Both the position numbers and the translations under genes were made by a program. From the NCBI RefSeq assembly GCF_019097595.1, contig NC_080727.1, forward strand, positions 12,003,001 through 12,067,000: DNA of 64,000 nucleotides. The letters run 5' to 3'. The notes below the pieces were generated by a model. It was given only the letters and a program-made list of their open reading frames with translations. It did no database searches and was not told where the DNA came from. This DNA comes from Hemibagrus wyckioides. Taxonomy: Eukaryota; Chordata; Actinopteri; Siluriformes; Bagridae. Position 1 is the first letter of the stretch. Every line of letters starts with the position of its first letter. This document shows, in pieces, positions 27,601 through 38,846 of this stretch.

Positions 27601-29752
27601 ACTCTTCTGATAAATCTCTTCACTCCTCTGTCAGAAATCTTGCGAGGAGCACCTGGTCGTGGCCGGTTTATGGTGAAATGATGTTATTTCCACTCCCGGA
27701 TTATGGCCCCAACAGTGCTCACTGGCACAATCAGAAGTTTTGAAATCCTTCTGTAACTAATGCTGTTAGTATGTTTTGCAAAAACAAGGTTGTGAAAGTC
27801 GAGAGTTCTTTGCTTTTACCCATAATGAGATGTTTCTTGTGTGACACCTTGGTAATGAGACACCTTTTTACAGGCCCTCAGTTTGGACTGAACCAGCTGA
27901 TATTAATTTGCACTGTTAAGGGGAGGGATTGCTTTCTGCTTTCTGATTACTGACTGATTTCGGCTGGTGTCTTGGTTTTTTGCGCTTCTTTTTCTTCATG
28001 TGTTCCCTGTGTCATTTCACATTATTACACAAAAGTTAATTTATGGACATCTATGGTTTGATTTCTTTGCATGTTTTTTTGTTTTGTTTTTTTACGAACA
28101 TCTGGTGAAAATTTCATGTCAGTAGTGCCTTTAGAAATGTATTTACTGAGAAAAATGGTGATGTGATCAATACTTATTTTACGTGCTGTGACAGTAAAAT
28201 TGCACAGTATCCTGTCATATTAGCTGCACATTGTGTGTGTGTGTGTGTGTGTTTGTTTGTGGTCGTTACAATGAAAAAGAGAGGACATCATGTTTGGTTC
28301 TCTTCTTCTCTCTCTTCTCTCCACAGTCCTGCCTATAATGATGAATCCCTTGAGCATGTATTCATTTACTTATTCAGATATATACTATTTTAATGAACTG
28401 ATGTACAGTTTCTGAATTCTGATTAGCTCATCAAATACAGAGATGACTGCAAGCAATTTGAAGAATACTGGAGGAGTGCGGTTCGTCTGTCACGGCTGGC
28501 CACTGAAGCAGCCTTTAATGCAGGTAAGAAATGTCTTTTATCCATTAAACAAATTAACACAGTATTCATTTTGATACCAAGGTATTCAATTTAGTATGTG
28601 GACATCTGCCAGACAAAAGAAAGAGTAATTTATTAGAATGAGCATATTAATATAAACCTGTGCATTACTCAGAGCTGCTCTTATAGAAATTAAATCAACA
28701 CCTACTGACCCATTAGAATTCAGAACTCAGCATTGAAAAACTACAGTCCCTTCTGAAAGTATTGGAGCAGCAAGGCCAGTTTGATTGTTCTTGCTACACA
28801 ATAAAGATATTTAGGTCTGTGATCAGGAGATAAACACAAAACAATAGATCAGCTTTCATTTCCTGCCATTTACATATAGACGTGTTAAACAACTTGGAAC
28901 ATCATTTGGCATCTTTTGTTTAAGCCCTGACAGTTTTGGGGTGATCAAAGATATTGGAACGTGACTGGCTGGTGTTTTCTTGTTGCCCAGTTATGTCCTG
29001 TTAGATTAATTGATTGTTTAAACAATCAGACACACTCTGAAGATCTGCTCTGGGTTTGTGGCCTGGGTTTTGCTTTTGAAGATTGTGTTTTGTTGTTCAG
29101 AAGGATAAACCTGTATGAAGATCAATGAGTGGAGGAGGAGAAAAGCTTACATTTTGAAGCTGAGAAAAGAGGGAAAAATCTATTCAGAAATCAATCAAAT
29201 ATTGTTGTTTACGTGGTGATACCTAACTGTCATGATACTTTTACTTACCTAAAGATTGGGTGGTCTGTCATCTATTGTCTCATTTATTTTTCTAGATGTC
29301 TTTAGTGTATACACTATTTAGCAAAAGCGAAATAATTCACCTTGCTGTTCAAATACTTTTGGATATTGACTGATAGTAAAACACACATGGCTGCAGATGT
29401 GTCTGTTGCATCAGTCCTGCTTGGAAAACTTGGACAAAATTCCTTCAAGTGTTTTGTTTTGTTTTGTTTTGTTTTGTTTTGTTTTGTTTTGTTTTGTTTT
29501 GTTTTGTTTTGTTTGTTTTTATTTATTTATTTATTTATTTATTTTCTTTCCTTAGGAGCTGACCAGGCATCAGCCACAGCTGCGACTAACTTGCAGATAG
29601 CACAGTCTCATGTAGACGAGGCTCGACAGCGCTCCCGTGAAGCAGACCAGAAACTAATGGACAGCAAAGCGGAGTACAGCCGGAGGCTCCAGAGCACTTT
29701 ACCTGTAGAAAACGAGGAAGAAGTCCCAGAGGCTTATCTGAGAGAGGACTAG
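24636..29752 (+). CDS. diablo: Diablo/Smac, IAP-binding mitochondrial protein
   Basis: Six coding exons (24636-24673, 25692-25821, 26383-26502, 26599-26709, 28427-28523, 29556-29752) give 230 residues; the human protein has 239. Smac/Diablo is imported into the mitochondrial intermembrane space and processed. After release in apoptosis its new N-terminus binds BIR domains of IAPs and relieves caspase inhibition. The Arg-rich presequence ([20 protein letters not shown]) and hydrophobic segment SVGISAGLC precede AVPF at residues 51-54, the IAP-binding motif (AVPI in human). Helical-bundle signatures follow: [37 protein letters not shown] and the C-terminal EAYLRED, identical to human. All introns are GT-AG with consistent phases. 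I cannot tell which teleost paralogue (a or b) this is. Confidence 0.96.
25398..25545 (+). repeat. Truncated SINE with L2-type tail
   Basis: AACTGCTCAGTTGTATAAAA and GCTCTGGATAATCATAATAA then AATGCCAGAAATGTAAATG match the family at 13370. The head is decayed. Lies in diablo intron 1. Confidence 0.6.
25692..25821 (+). CDS. diablo: diablo exon 2 (presequence end and IAP-binding motif)
   Basis: The acceptor GTGCGTAG ends at 25691; the donor CAG|GTTTGA follows 25821. The exon completes the Arg codon and encodes residues 13-56, including GLCAVPFVQ. Cleavage before Ala51 would expose AVPF. Confidence 0.94.
26383..26502 (+). CDS. diablo: diablo exon 3
   Basis: Exactly 40 codons, phase 0 at both ends, from [14 protein letters not shown] to [10 protein letters not shown]. 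This is the best-conserved first helix of the dimer bundle. Confidence 0.96.
26599..26709 (+). CDS. diablo: diablo exon 4
   Basis: 37 codons, phase 0 at both ends, [20 protein letters not shown] through [14 protein letters not shown]. The donor CAG|GTAAAA follows at 26710. Confidence 0.95.
26805..28172 (-). mobile_element. Tc1-like transposon in diablo intron 4, antisense
   Basis: Long terminal inverted repeats of about 80 bases: the left side (CACATCACGATTTTTCTCAG, then AAAGGTGCTATTGACATGAA, ATTTTCACCAGATGTTGGT) is mirrored at 28085-28168. The minus-strand interior shows transposase remnants: around 27600-27660 'GATCCAAGGAGCACTTGTGG' and the helix-turn-helix side, and around 27110-27200 'CCAGAATGGCCCAGCCAATC', the PDLNP-side region. 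Many stops. The exact ends are uncertain by a few bases. Confidence 0.75.
28427..28523 (+). CDS. diablo: diablo exon 5
   Basis: The acceptor TTCTGATTAG ends at 28426. 32 codons plus one base (phase 1) encode [20 protein letters not shown] then [12 protein letters not shown]. Aligns to the human helix with TTWMTAVGLSEMAAEAAYQ. Confidence 0.93.
28742..29373 (+). mobile_element. Internally deleted Tc1-type element (MITE) in diablo intron 5
   Basis: The left end CAGTCCCTTCTGAAAGTATTG and right end CAAATACTTTTGGATATTGACTG are inverted versions of each other, and the subterminal 'GGTGTTTTCTTGTTGCCCAG' block matches the family seen at 12248. Remaining coding traces amount to 'TTGAAGCTGAGAAAAGAGGG'. 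Non-autonomous. Confidence 0.65.
29451..29545 (+). repeat. (GTTTT)n then (TTTA)n microsatellite at the exon-6 acceptor
   Basis: About twelve GTTTT units run into about seven TTTA units and end 10 bases before the diablo exon-6 acceptor AG (29554-29555). It supplies most of the T-rich tract and any branch-point region. Confidence 0.95.
29556..29752 (+). CDS. diablo: diablo exon 6 (last)
   Basis: The acceptor TTTCCTTAG ends at 29555. Completes GGA from the preceding exon, then [20 protein letters not shown] and finally EAYLRED with TAG at 29750-29752. The frame is open far upstream, but that part is microsatellite-encoded and intronic. Confidence 0.96.
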
Positions 29753-29870
29753 TGATGAGCAGCATCATAAAGACACATGCAGCTCTTCATCTTCTCCAAT
29801 CCAGTTAGGAGCTGCTTCTGTGTCTGCAATTTAGATGTTTTTGCACAATGTTTTTTAATAATGATTTTCT

Positions 29871-29876
29871 AATAAA
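29871..29876 (+). terminator. diablo polyadenylation signal candidate
   Basis: AATAAA about 120 bases after the stop codon. An ATTAAA near 30476 is an alternative distal signal. Confidence 0.45.
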
Positions 29877-29899
29877 AAAAAAAATGACGCAAGAAAGCA

Positions 29900-31600
29900 T
29901 AAAAACAACGGCCAAAAGTAACAGAAGTAAAAAGCAGAGTAGGCAAGCCATTCCTACACATATTTCTATATTATTATTATTTCTTTTTTTATTTGTATTT
30001 ATTTGTAATAATTTGGTTTAGAGATGCTATCAAATTCTAGTGTAGTTTAATTTCTATTATTAATTTTAAGAAGTCAGTAAATGTCAAAAGTGTCATTGAT
30101 CTGTAAAAATCATTTTAGAAGAATCCCTAATATGTGATTTACAATGCCTTGAATTTTTACTTTGTCTCAGGATTTTTAGCTCTTCAAATGCGAATGTGGG
30201 GGTCAGTTGGAGGAAAGTGGAAGCCTCATGCTTTCAGTGCAAAACGGTAGAGGGCTCTAAATATTGCAAATGCTCCTTTAATGTGAGACTATTAACCTGA
30301 AATACTGTTAGTGTTTACTGAAGCCTTTACACTGTTTATTTGCTCTCTCTGTCTGTGAGGGAGTGAGAGAGAGAGAGACAGAAATCTTGGATTCTGGGCT
30401 CTTGTGAAACTCTGTGCTGTATATGCTGATGGAAAAAAAACTGTCTTGACGTGACATGTACTGCATTTTGTTCAAATTAAAGATGCTGTCTCAAATTTGA
30501 GCATTTATTTATTTTTTATATAAGTTGATCATTTTTGATATTCCACAATATTTAATTAATGGGAGAATGAAAAATATGTTTAATATGAAATCATCATTCT
30601 GGTCAAATGGGAACAGTTTTGCTGATCTGTCAAGTGTTTATTATTTTTTTTAATTTTGTGAATGTGAAATATGAAGTGAATTTATCCTATCTTACACTTT
30701 AATCTTTTTAGCAAGTTCAGACGAAACACTTCTGAAATGTTGGTACAGACTCGCACACTTTTTGGTTTTGGTGGCAAACGTGCATTAGGCATTATGTTTT
30801 CATCTGTGGATGTAAGATGTGTAATATTTTAAGAATGAGTTAGTGATTGTAAGACTTGTAATGAATTCTCATTGCCTCATTCTCTAACCTGTAAATGAAC
30901 TGATTTGTAGTTGATCCAAAGAGGGTCAAGGTAACAGCAAAGTCAAATTTCTGAAATACTTTTTCGTCTATGCCACCCTTCCTGTTTGAAATCTAGTTTA
31001 AGGGTATTATAAGCATAACTATTCATAACAGTATGGATAACAAGATGGACTGGACAGGCAGGGGAGGCATTCATACTGTTGCTATCGAGTTCTATTTGTG
31101 TGTTGAAGGCAGCATTTACTTTGCATGCAATTGTTATAATTAAGTCATTATTTCTAGTCTGGTATAAGAGAGTTTTTAGGAATTCAGAAATCTGGATTTA
31201 AGTATATGGTTTTAGCTTTGTTGTATTATAAATTTACAAATACATACAGTATATATACAAGTCAGACAGAATACTTTCTGTTTTTTGCTTTCTACCTAAG
31301 ATCTGATTAGCTACACTGCAGGATTGGTAATTAGCTGAATATCAGAATTCACAATGCTAAACTGGTAGCTCTACTCAAATGATTTAACCAAGACTTAAAT
31401 TTCAGTTAACCAACATGTTATGAGATAAGAGGGGAATTGTGTAAGGTTTTGGATGAATGAATCCTTTACCACACTAAATTTCTTGGTAATTCTGATTTAC
31501 AGCAGTCCACAAATAAAGCTCACAGCTGAGCTGTAAATGAACTGATCTGACAGCATTGTTGCTTAAGTGTTAGTATTAAGAGTCAACTGGATCTGTGTTT
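29900..31600. other. Region downstream of diablo, no gene recognised
   Basis: May contain a longer diablo 3' UTR up to about 30500. Otherwise AT-rich with no recognisable coding sequence or classified repeat. Confidence 0.4.
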
Positions 31601-31604
31601 AGAT

Positions 31605-31870
31605 TCAAGATTTAAGAGGCTTTATTGTCATTTCAACCACATATAGCTGACACAGTACATAGTGAAATGAAACTACATTTCTCCAGGACCTGGTGCTACA
31701 TAAACATACAACATAAAGATCAAATACGAAAAAACAACACAGACCTAGGACCAAAGTTTTTGTCCTATAGCCACATAAAGTGCAAAGTATGCAACTAGGT
31801 GCAAACAGTGCAAAGGACAAGACAACACAAAAACAGGACACTTAGCGCTGAAAAAGAAAAGAACATGTAT
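31605..31870 (-). repeat. Retrotransposon 3' end, antisense copy
   Basis: On the minus strand it ends with GTTGAAATGACAATAAAGCC TCTTAAATC, the same repeat as 19795-20122 in the opposite orientation. Together the two copies bracket diablo. Confidence 0.55.
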
Positions 31871-32013
31871 AATGAAATGGAATAAAAAGAAATGATGTAC
31901 AGAGTATAGCATCGGTTGAGGTAGTGCAAACAGAAATAGGCATAAACATAAATATAAACATAGCAGCGTAATGAAATCACAGGGTTTGAGGTATAAGTAG
32001 GGAACAATATAAG

Positions 32014-32050
32014 TTGTGTGTGTGTGTGTGTGTGTGTCCACACAGGTGAA

Positions 32051-32122
<72 letters not shown>
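32014..32122 (+). repeat. (GT)n-(GT)n(GA)n compound microsatellite
   Basis: Two GT blocks (32014-32037 and 32053-32086) are separated by a short unique stretch (CCACACAGGTGAAAGA). The second runs directly into GA (about 32085-32122). Confidence 0.95.
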
Positions 32123-32127
<5 letters not shown>

Positions 32128-32769
32128 CACACTTAGTAGTTTTGTACACTATAGTTTACTGTAGTGCTTCTTTTAAGTAAAGTAAGTAGTGAGTAAAAAT
32201 GAACAAAAAACATGTAGTGTGCCCAATAATAATATCCCAGTACACAGTGTTTTATTGTGTTCTTCACTGGTGTTTTCTCATTTATATAGAAAAGAAGTGA
32301 CTTGCTTCTTAAAAGAATTATGACTAGTGTTCAAGTGTTTACAGTTCACAGCGTCAAGGCCACGGTTTACCAGTGGTGTTTTATGTAAACATTTCTTTTA
32401 CTCAAGTGGAAAAAGAAAAAGGCTGCTTGAAGTTGTTAAAGTTGGAGTGCATTTTCAAATTCCTTACTAACCCCTTACGTTAGAATGTGGAAAAGTACAA
32501 ACATTTTTACCAAACATTTGATTTTGCTCATCTGGAAAATTGTTCACCTTTCACCAAGGAACTGAAAAACATGGAGAATGGAGAAAAGGAGAATAAAAAT
32601 GGGGGAAAATGCCATAAGGGTTTATTTTGAAGTTGTTTTAAAGTTTTTTTTAGTGTAGGATACTGTGATTGCATGTAGCAACTTCAGTAAACTACTAGAA
32701 GCCATTAATTAATTACTTAAGACATTCGAATATTGTAGAAAGTATGTATTTTATGCATATATACATGCA

Positions 32770-34107
32770 AACGTGGACAAAATTGTTGGTACCCTTCCAT
32801 TAAAGAAAGACTGAAATAACTTATAACTGTTTGGTATCATGGTATGCACCACACTGAACATGAAGCACAGAAAGCTAAGGAGAGAGTTTTCTCAGGAGAT
32901 TAGAAGGAAAATGATAGAGAAGCATATTAAATGTAAAGGCATCTCCAAGCAGCTTGATGTTCCTGTGACTACAGTTGCACATATTATTCAGAAGTTTAAG
33001 GTCCACGGGACTGTAGCCAACCTCCCTGGACGTGGGAACAAGAGGAAAATTGATGACAAACTGAAGAGACCGATAATAAGAACCAACCAAATAGCCCTGA
33101 ACAACAAGAAATTAGTCTAAGGTCAAGGTACATCAGTGTCAGATCAGACCATCCGTCACTGTTTGAGCCAAAGTGGACTTAATGGAAGACAAAAAAGGAC
33201 AATTCCACTGTTAAAAGCAAATCATAAAAAAGCCAGACTGGGATTTGCCTAAATGCATATTGACAAGCCACAAAGCTTCTGGGAGAATGTCCTTTGGAGA
33301 GATAAGACAAAAACTTGAGCTTTCTGGCAAGTCACACAGATGTTCATAGATGGAAAAATGAAGGATACAAAGAAATGAACACTGTACTTACAGTGAAACA
33401 CTAAGGAGACTCGGTTACATTCTGGTGCTGCTTTGCTGCATCTGGCACAAGGCGTCTTGAAACTGTACAGGTTACAATGAAATCTCAAGACTATCAAGGC
33501 ATTCTGGAGCACTATGTGCTGCCCAATGGCAGAAAGCTTGGTCTCAGTCGCAGGTCATGGGTCATCCAACAGGATAATGACCCAAAACACATGGCTAAAA
33601 ACACCCAAGAATGGCTAAGAACAAAATATTCTGAAGTGGACTTCTATGAGCCCTGATCTAAATTCTATTGAGCATCTGTGGAAGGAGCTGAAACATGCAG
33701 TCTGGAGAAGGCACCCTTCAATCCTGAGACAGCTGGAGCAGTTTGCTCACGAGGAGAGGACCAAAATACCTGTAGACAGGTTCAGAAGTCTCATTGAGAG
33801 TTACAGAAATCGCTTGATTGTAGTGATTGCCTCGAAAGGTTGTGCAACAAAATATTAAATTAAGGGTAGCATCATTTTTGTCCAGGCCAGTTTCATTAGT
33901 TTTTTTTTAATTCTACTGTTGAACCAATTTTAAATTGTTATTATATTGGTATTATTTAAAAGAATTTAAAAGCAATGTCTGCTTTTCATTTGCCATTTGT
34001 CAATACTTTTTTATTTATTATTATTTTAGTCAGTATCAAGTTATTTCAGTGACCATTGTGGGTTTATCTTTCTTTAATGGAAGGGTACCAACAATTTTGT
34101 CCACGTG
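32770..34107 (+). mobile_element. Tc1-like transposon, full length, decayed
   Basis: Ends starting ACGTGGACAAAATTGTTGGT ACCC at 32771 and the inverted match ending ...CAATTTTGTCCACG at 34106 extend over almost 40 bases. The transposase starts at 32839 or nearby (REFSQEIRRKMIEKHIKCKG, then QLDVPVTTVAHIIQKF). It is interrupted at 33118 and by further stops, then continues with [22 protein letters not shown] (frameshifted) and MSPDLNSIEHLWKELKHAVW, ending at 33858. The first catalytic Asp is preserved in the WRDK context. Inactive. Confidence 0.85.
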
Positions 34108-34178
34108 TATATAGTACTTATTTAGAAAGGTTGGGAGTTGCACCCACTAAAAACTATGAGGCTGCATACTGTAATGTA

Positions 34179-34388
34179 CACTCACTGACCAATTAATTGA
34201 GATTCCCTGTACATTTTTTTCAAAACTCTAATCAGTGAATCATGATCCAGCTGCACAATTAAAGTTGGGTGTTTTAGTAGACTGGTAACTAAAATCCCAA
34301 TTTTTACAATAGTTGAACAGAAAAGCATCTCAATGCACTGTTCTAGACAGATTTCCAATGAAGTTCCTAATAATTTGGTTCTCGAGTG
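34179..34388. mobile_element. Short MITE
   Basis: CACTCACTGACCAATTAATT at the left and TAATTTGGTTCTCGAGTG at the right are imperfect inverted repeats, with TA at 34177-34178. The ends resemble the fish element 'CACTCACTGACCACTTTATTAGG', also seen at 48884-49306. Confidence 0.5.
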
Positions 34389-35562
34389 TGACTTGAAAGA
34401 ACTGATCTTATGAAAGTGATGCCTTCCTTTTGTGTACATTTTTGACAGGAACAACTATTCTGTACCTTTAATTAATCTCAGCTCCCTTCTTCTATTTAAA
34501 CTCTAGGCTGATGAGTGAAGATAATTCTACATAAACTTAATTTTTTAATTTATCATTTAATTCACCCTTCTGCTGTATGCATTTTCTCAACTACTGTCTC
34601 ATGTTTCAGCAGATTTTGCTGAAGTTATTTCTATTGGGTCCTGATCAGTACTGCTGTTATATAGAACACCACACAATCAAGGTCATAATTGTATTTTAAT
34701 GTAAGATCCCTTTTAATATTCAATTCAATTCAATTCAGTTTATTTTGTAAAAATAACTAATTAACTAGAAATAAGAATAAATTATTAATTATTAGACTAT
34801 TTTATCCCTAATGAGCAAGCCTGTGGCAATGGTGGCAAGGAAAATATTGAATATTGAAACAATAATATATATGAAAAGTTGCTTAAAGTTGCTTAAAGCA
34901 TTCTTGTCTGTCATGTTCCTGTTCACAGCTGTTCATATCTGAGGTGTAGGCCTACAGTACCTTCTGTCACAGCTAGCTAACAGACTATCAGTGTTGGCTA
35001 CTACATTACCTTTACATTACATTATAGCTGCTGGTTAGATAGCCTGAGGATATATGGGGGGACGATAGAGCTTATTGTTTATAAATTGATTCCACAGGGA
35101 CAATCTTGAAAAAAATTCATCAACGTTCATAAAGAATTGTGAGAATAATATATTCATTGGTAAAGCCTAATAGTGTAAATTACAATAGTAATAATAGTGA
35201 TTCTGTGATTAATAGATTATATCTTTATTAGATATTCTGAACTACAAATTTACTTTAAAAACATGTTATTTTGCAGCATTTCGCAGCATCTTCCTTTCAC
35301 AATTCCACAATAAACAATGTCTGTCCTGAAACCAGCCACTTGGAGGCACCAGAGACAGAAAAAGCTGAACAGGTCAGTGGAAATCCAGTCCAGAATCTCC
35401 CAATGGCCTGGTAGTGACTCAGATATATTAAAAACTCAAATCATGTAATGATACTTAAAATGTACTTCATTAACTCTGACCCCTTGAGTTTACTATAAGT
35501 TTATTAGTAGACATCGAATGAATCAATAAACTTCAAATAAAATCTGAAATAAACTGAGGAGT

Positions 35563-35820
35563 GCAACCTTCTTCTTCTTCTTCTTTTGGCTTCTCTGTTC
35601 AGGGGTCACTACAGCTAATCATCTCTCTCCACCTATCCCTATCTTCTGCATCCTCAACACTTACACACACTAACTTCATATCCTCAATTATTACATCCAT
35701 ATACCTATTCTTTGGCCTTCCTCTTTGCCTCCTGCCTGGCAGCTCCATGTCCAACATTCTCCTACCAATATTCTCACTGTCCCTCCTCTGAACATGTCCA
35801 CCATCTTAATCTGGCAAACT
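35563..35820 (-). mobile_element. RTE-type LINE 3' end
   Basis: The minus strand carries a degraded version of the RTE ORF C-terminus (pattern GHV.R...Y.GR.ML.MELPG.R.RGRP..R..D); 'GGAGCTGCCAGGCAGGAGGC' and 'GAGGAAGGCCAAAGAATAGG' are visible, and the copy ends in an AAG repeat (35566-35585 on the plus strand as CTT). Frameshifted. Confidence 0.65.
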
Positions 35821-36584
35821 GTGGAGTGCAATAACACATTTAAACTTATATTCCAGTGAAGATTTCCAGTGAAGAGAATAAATAAGCAATTTCTCAGAAC
35901 AATATCAGCTGTGTGTTTAGTGATCACAGCCGTGCTGATATTCTGTACAACAGCACAACTCTATGCTGCTTTTACACTACAGTTCTCAAATAAGTAATTA
36001 ATATTCTGGGGCCGAGGCACAATATCGCCATATTTTGTTCATTTTTGCTCCATGAACAAAAATAGTGCCCAAAGATAGCCACAGTTGGATAGAGCAGTGT
36101 GTGTTTCCATGCCAACACACAGATTGACTGACAGCCAGTAGTAAGAGTAGTAATTTTTAATGTAATGAACTTTTGCTAGAATGGGAGTGTTCTATAGAAC
36201 TGTTGGGGAAAAAACCCTCTACACTATTTATTATAACTATAACAGTAAGTTTCATGTTTTTATCTGTGTTCACGTCATAAAATTCACATTCTAGTAATAG
36301 TTCATTATACTGAAACCGTTACTACACTTACTACAGGCTGTCAGTCAGTACGTTGGCATGGCAACACATCTTTTTATCCATCCGTCAATTATTGTAAACT
36401 ATTTACATTTTTCATTGACAGAGTAAAAATGAACAAAATATTAAGCTATATTAAAATGTCTGGAAGGTCAGTTATTTGATATTATTGTCTTGTTTATAGA
36501 CCTGTATAAAAAAATAAATTTTGGCCAAATCACATATTCAGTACTATAGCACCCTTAGTCATGAGATTTAAAAAAAAAAAAACA

Positions 36585-37065
36585 ATCTAATGAAACTGGC
36601 CTGGACAAAAATGATGCTACCCTTATCTTAATATTTTGTTGCACAACCTTTGAGACGACCTGTAACTCTCAATGAGACTTTTGCACCCGTCTACAGGTAT
36701 TTTGGTCCACTGTCTCAGGTTTGAAGGGTGCCTTCTCCAGACTGCATGTTACAGCTCTTTCCACAGATGTTCAACAGAATTTAGATCAGGGCTCATAGAA
36801 GGCCACTTCAGAATAATCCAATGTTTTGTTCTTAGCCATTCTTGGCTGTTTTTAGCTGTGTGTTTTGGGTCATTATCCTGTTGGAGGACCCATGACCTGC
36901 GACTGAGACCAAGGTTTCTGGGCAGCACATTTTACTCCAGAATGCCTTCATAGTCTTGAGATTTCATTGTACCCTGCACAGATTCAACACACCCTGTGCC
37001 AGATACAGCAAAGCAGCACCAGAACATAACCGAGCCTCCTCCATGTTTCACACCAAACAATTTTT
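36585..37065 (-). mobile_element. Tc1-like transposon 3' part, inverted copy of the 32770 family
   Basis: On the minus strand it covers the middle of the transposase gene to the terminal part, closely matching 33385-33915, including 'TTGTGCAACAAAATATTAAG' and 'TTTTTGTCCAGGCC'. Relative to that copy it lacks about 26 bases around 'GAGCAGTTTGCTCACGAGGAG'. The 5' half is missing. Confidence 0.75.
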
Positions 37066-37069
37066 TATA

Positions 37070-38068
37070 CACTTTGCAATAAAAACCAGTTACATATTTA
37101 TTGATTATAAAGTTCAAAAAACCACCTGTTAGACATAAATGTCTTACGTTTGTTGCCTTTAACATCATTTTATGAATGTTCACGTTTAGCCACGTTTCAG
37201 TCGTGCACACTCACTACATGTTTTGGCCACACTCGTCTATCCACACGTCATTCCTCTTCTTTTATTTTCCTGTCAGGTTTGTAGGGAGCTGGACATCACA
37301 TTGTCAGTCCATTTATCATGTCAGAAGAGCTGTCTGTGTGCCTGTGTGTGTTTGTGTGGTCTTTGTTTATCACATTCCCAAGAGTGTAACACCTCCAGTT
37401 AATGACACACACACCTTCATCTTGATCCGAGGTTCAGAATGTGTGATACTGCTGGTATTTGAAAGGAAATGAAAGCCACATGGAAAAACAGCAGTTCAAG
37501 TAACTTTCTAACTGAGCTTAAAATGAACTATATTACATTAGAATCTTTGGTGACTGTTGTAATGCTGGCTACTCTAGAACTTTCTCAATGTTGCTTTTTA
37601 CACACAATAATTAATTCTAATTAAAAGTCTAATTCTGCGTCTTTTGTGTTAGAAAAGACGCACAAAAGAAACTTTTGTGTTAGTTTTGGTTTAAGGGCCT
37701 TGCTCAGTCATTGATTACTGCTTGATTAGTCCTGCTGTCATGAACTGCAAAGAACAGCTTGAAGCTTTAAGATGGAGTTGTTAGAAGGAAAAAAGATGGA
37801 GGAGGTTGTTAAAACATCGACAAAGCATGGAACCTACTTAGGAGCACTTGTGAAATCCACCATAACAGTAGAAAACTACAGTACAATCCCAACTCTACCA
37901 AGATCACACAAAACAGAGTGCTGAAGTAAGGAGGGCAGTTTGCAGAGTAGTGTCCAAGAATCCAGCTTCACTGAAAGAGATACAGTGCTCACTGCCCAAA
38001 ATAGGAGAAGCTGTGCAAACAACAAAAATTTTAATTTGCTTCAAAAGACCTTTTTTTTTTTTTTTTTT
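37070..38068. other. Intergenic, no gene recognised
   Basis: No coding sequence resembles a known family. A 9-bp-stem hairpin is present at 37637-37661. Confidence 0.4.
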
Positions 38069-38232
38069 ACATTTCTGGCATTTAGCAGACACCCTTATCC
38101 AGAGTGACAATTTATACAACTGAGCATTAAGGGCCTTGTTCAGGGGCCCAGCAGTGGCAGCTTGGTGGACCTGGGGTTTAAATTCACAACCTTCTGAGCA
38201 GTAGTCCAACGCTTTAACCACTAAACTACCAC
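38069..38232 (-). repeat. tRNA-derived SINE with L2-type tail, antisense
   Basis: The minus strand shows a TGGTAGTTTAGTGGTTAAAG head, the AAGGTTGTGAATTTAAACCC block and a CTCTGGATAAGGGTGTCTGC tail. A poly-T run at 38051-38068 is its 3' poly(A). Confidence 0.7.
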
Positions 38233-38846
38233 AATTCACACTAAGGGACCTCTGAATAATTGATTTTTATTTCTGAAGAAAGTCATTTTAAAAGTAATTT
38301 TTTTTTATTACGTTTTAGAATTTATATTCTGAAAGCTGCTTTGCTACAGTGTCCATTGTTAAACGCATTATACAAATAAAATTGAATTGAAAAGGAGCAG
38401 AAATAAATCCCATTCTGATGTGCTTAAATTTGATATTACAACACAGCAAAAAGTGAATTAGTCATTAGGGGTGAATTCTTTCTAGAGGCACTGTGAATAA
38501 CTGACAGCACAGATAACTCACAGCAGAATGAGACACCTTCTGAACTTTCTCCATTCCCACATCCCACAGACATACTCCAGTGAAAGCTTGCCATGTTTAA
38601 TCTTGAGTCCATTTTGTTTCACTATGTATTAAATTTAAAATATGTTATTTTCTGCTTTACTCTATTTTACAATGCTGAATGGTTTTTATAAATTTTTGCT
38701 GCATAAAAATGTTTTGCTTTGAGAGACATATTGTATTGTATTATTTTTATGTATTGTTACACCCATAACAAATCTTACCTATAATACCAGCACTGGGACG
38801 CCCATTAAATTCAGTCAGTGTTAAAAATACACTATCCATATACATA

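Noticed and set aside
29342..29555. Upstream open extension of diablo exon 6
   Set aside because: It is MITE and microsatellite sequence; the acceptor at 29554-29555 and the Diablo alignment define the exon start.
31745..32149. Minus-strand open frames rich in Ser-Leu and Thr-His
   Set aside because: They translate the GT/GA microsatellite and the adjoining retroposon end.
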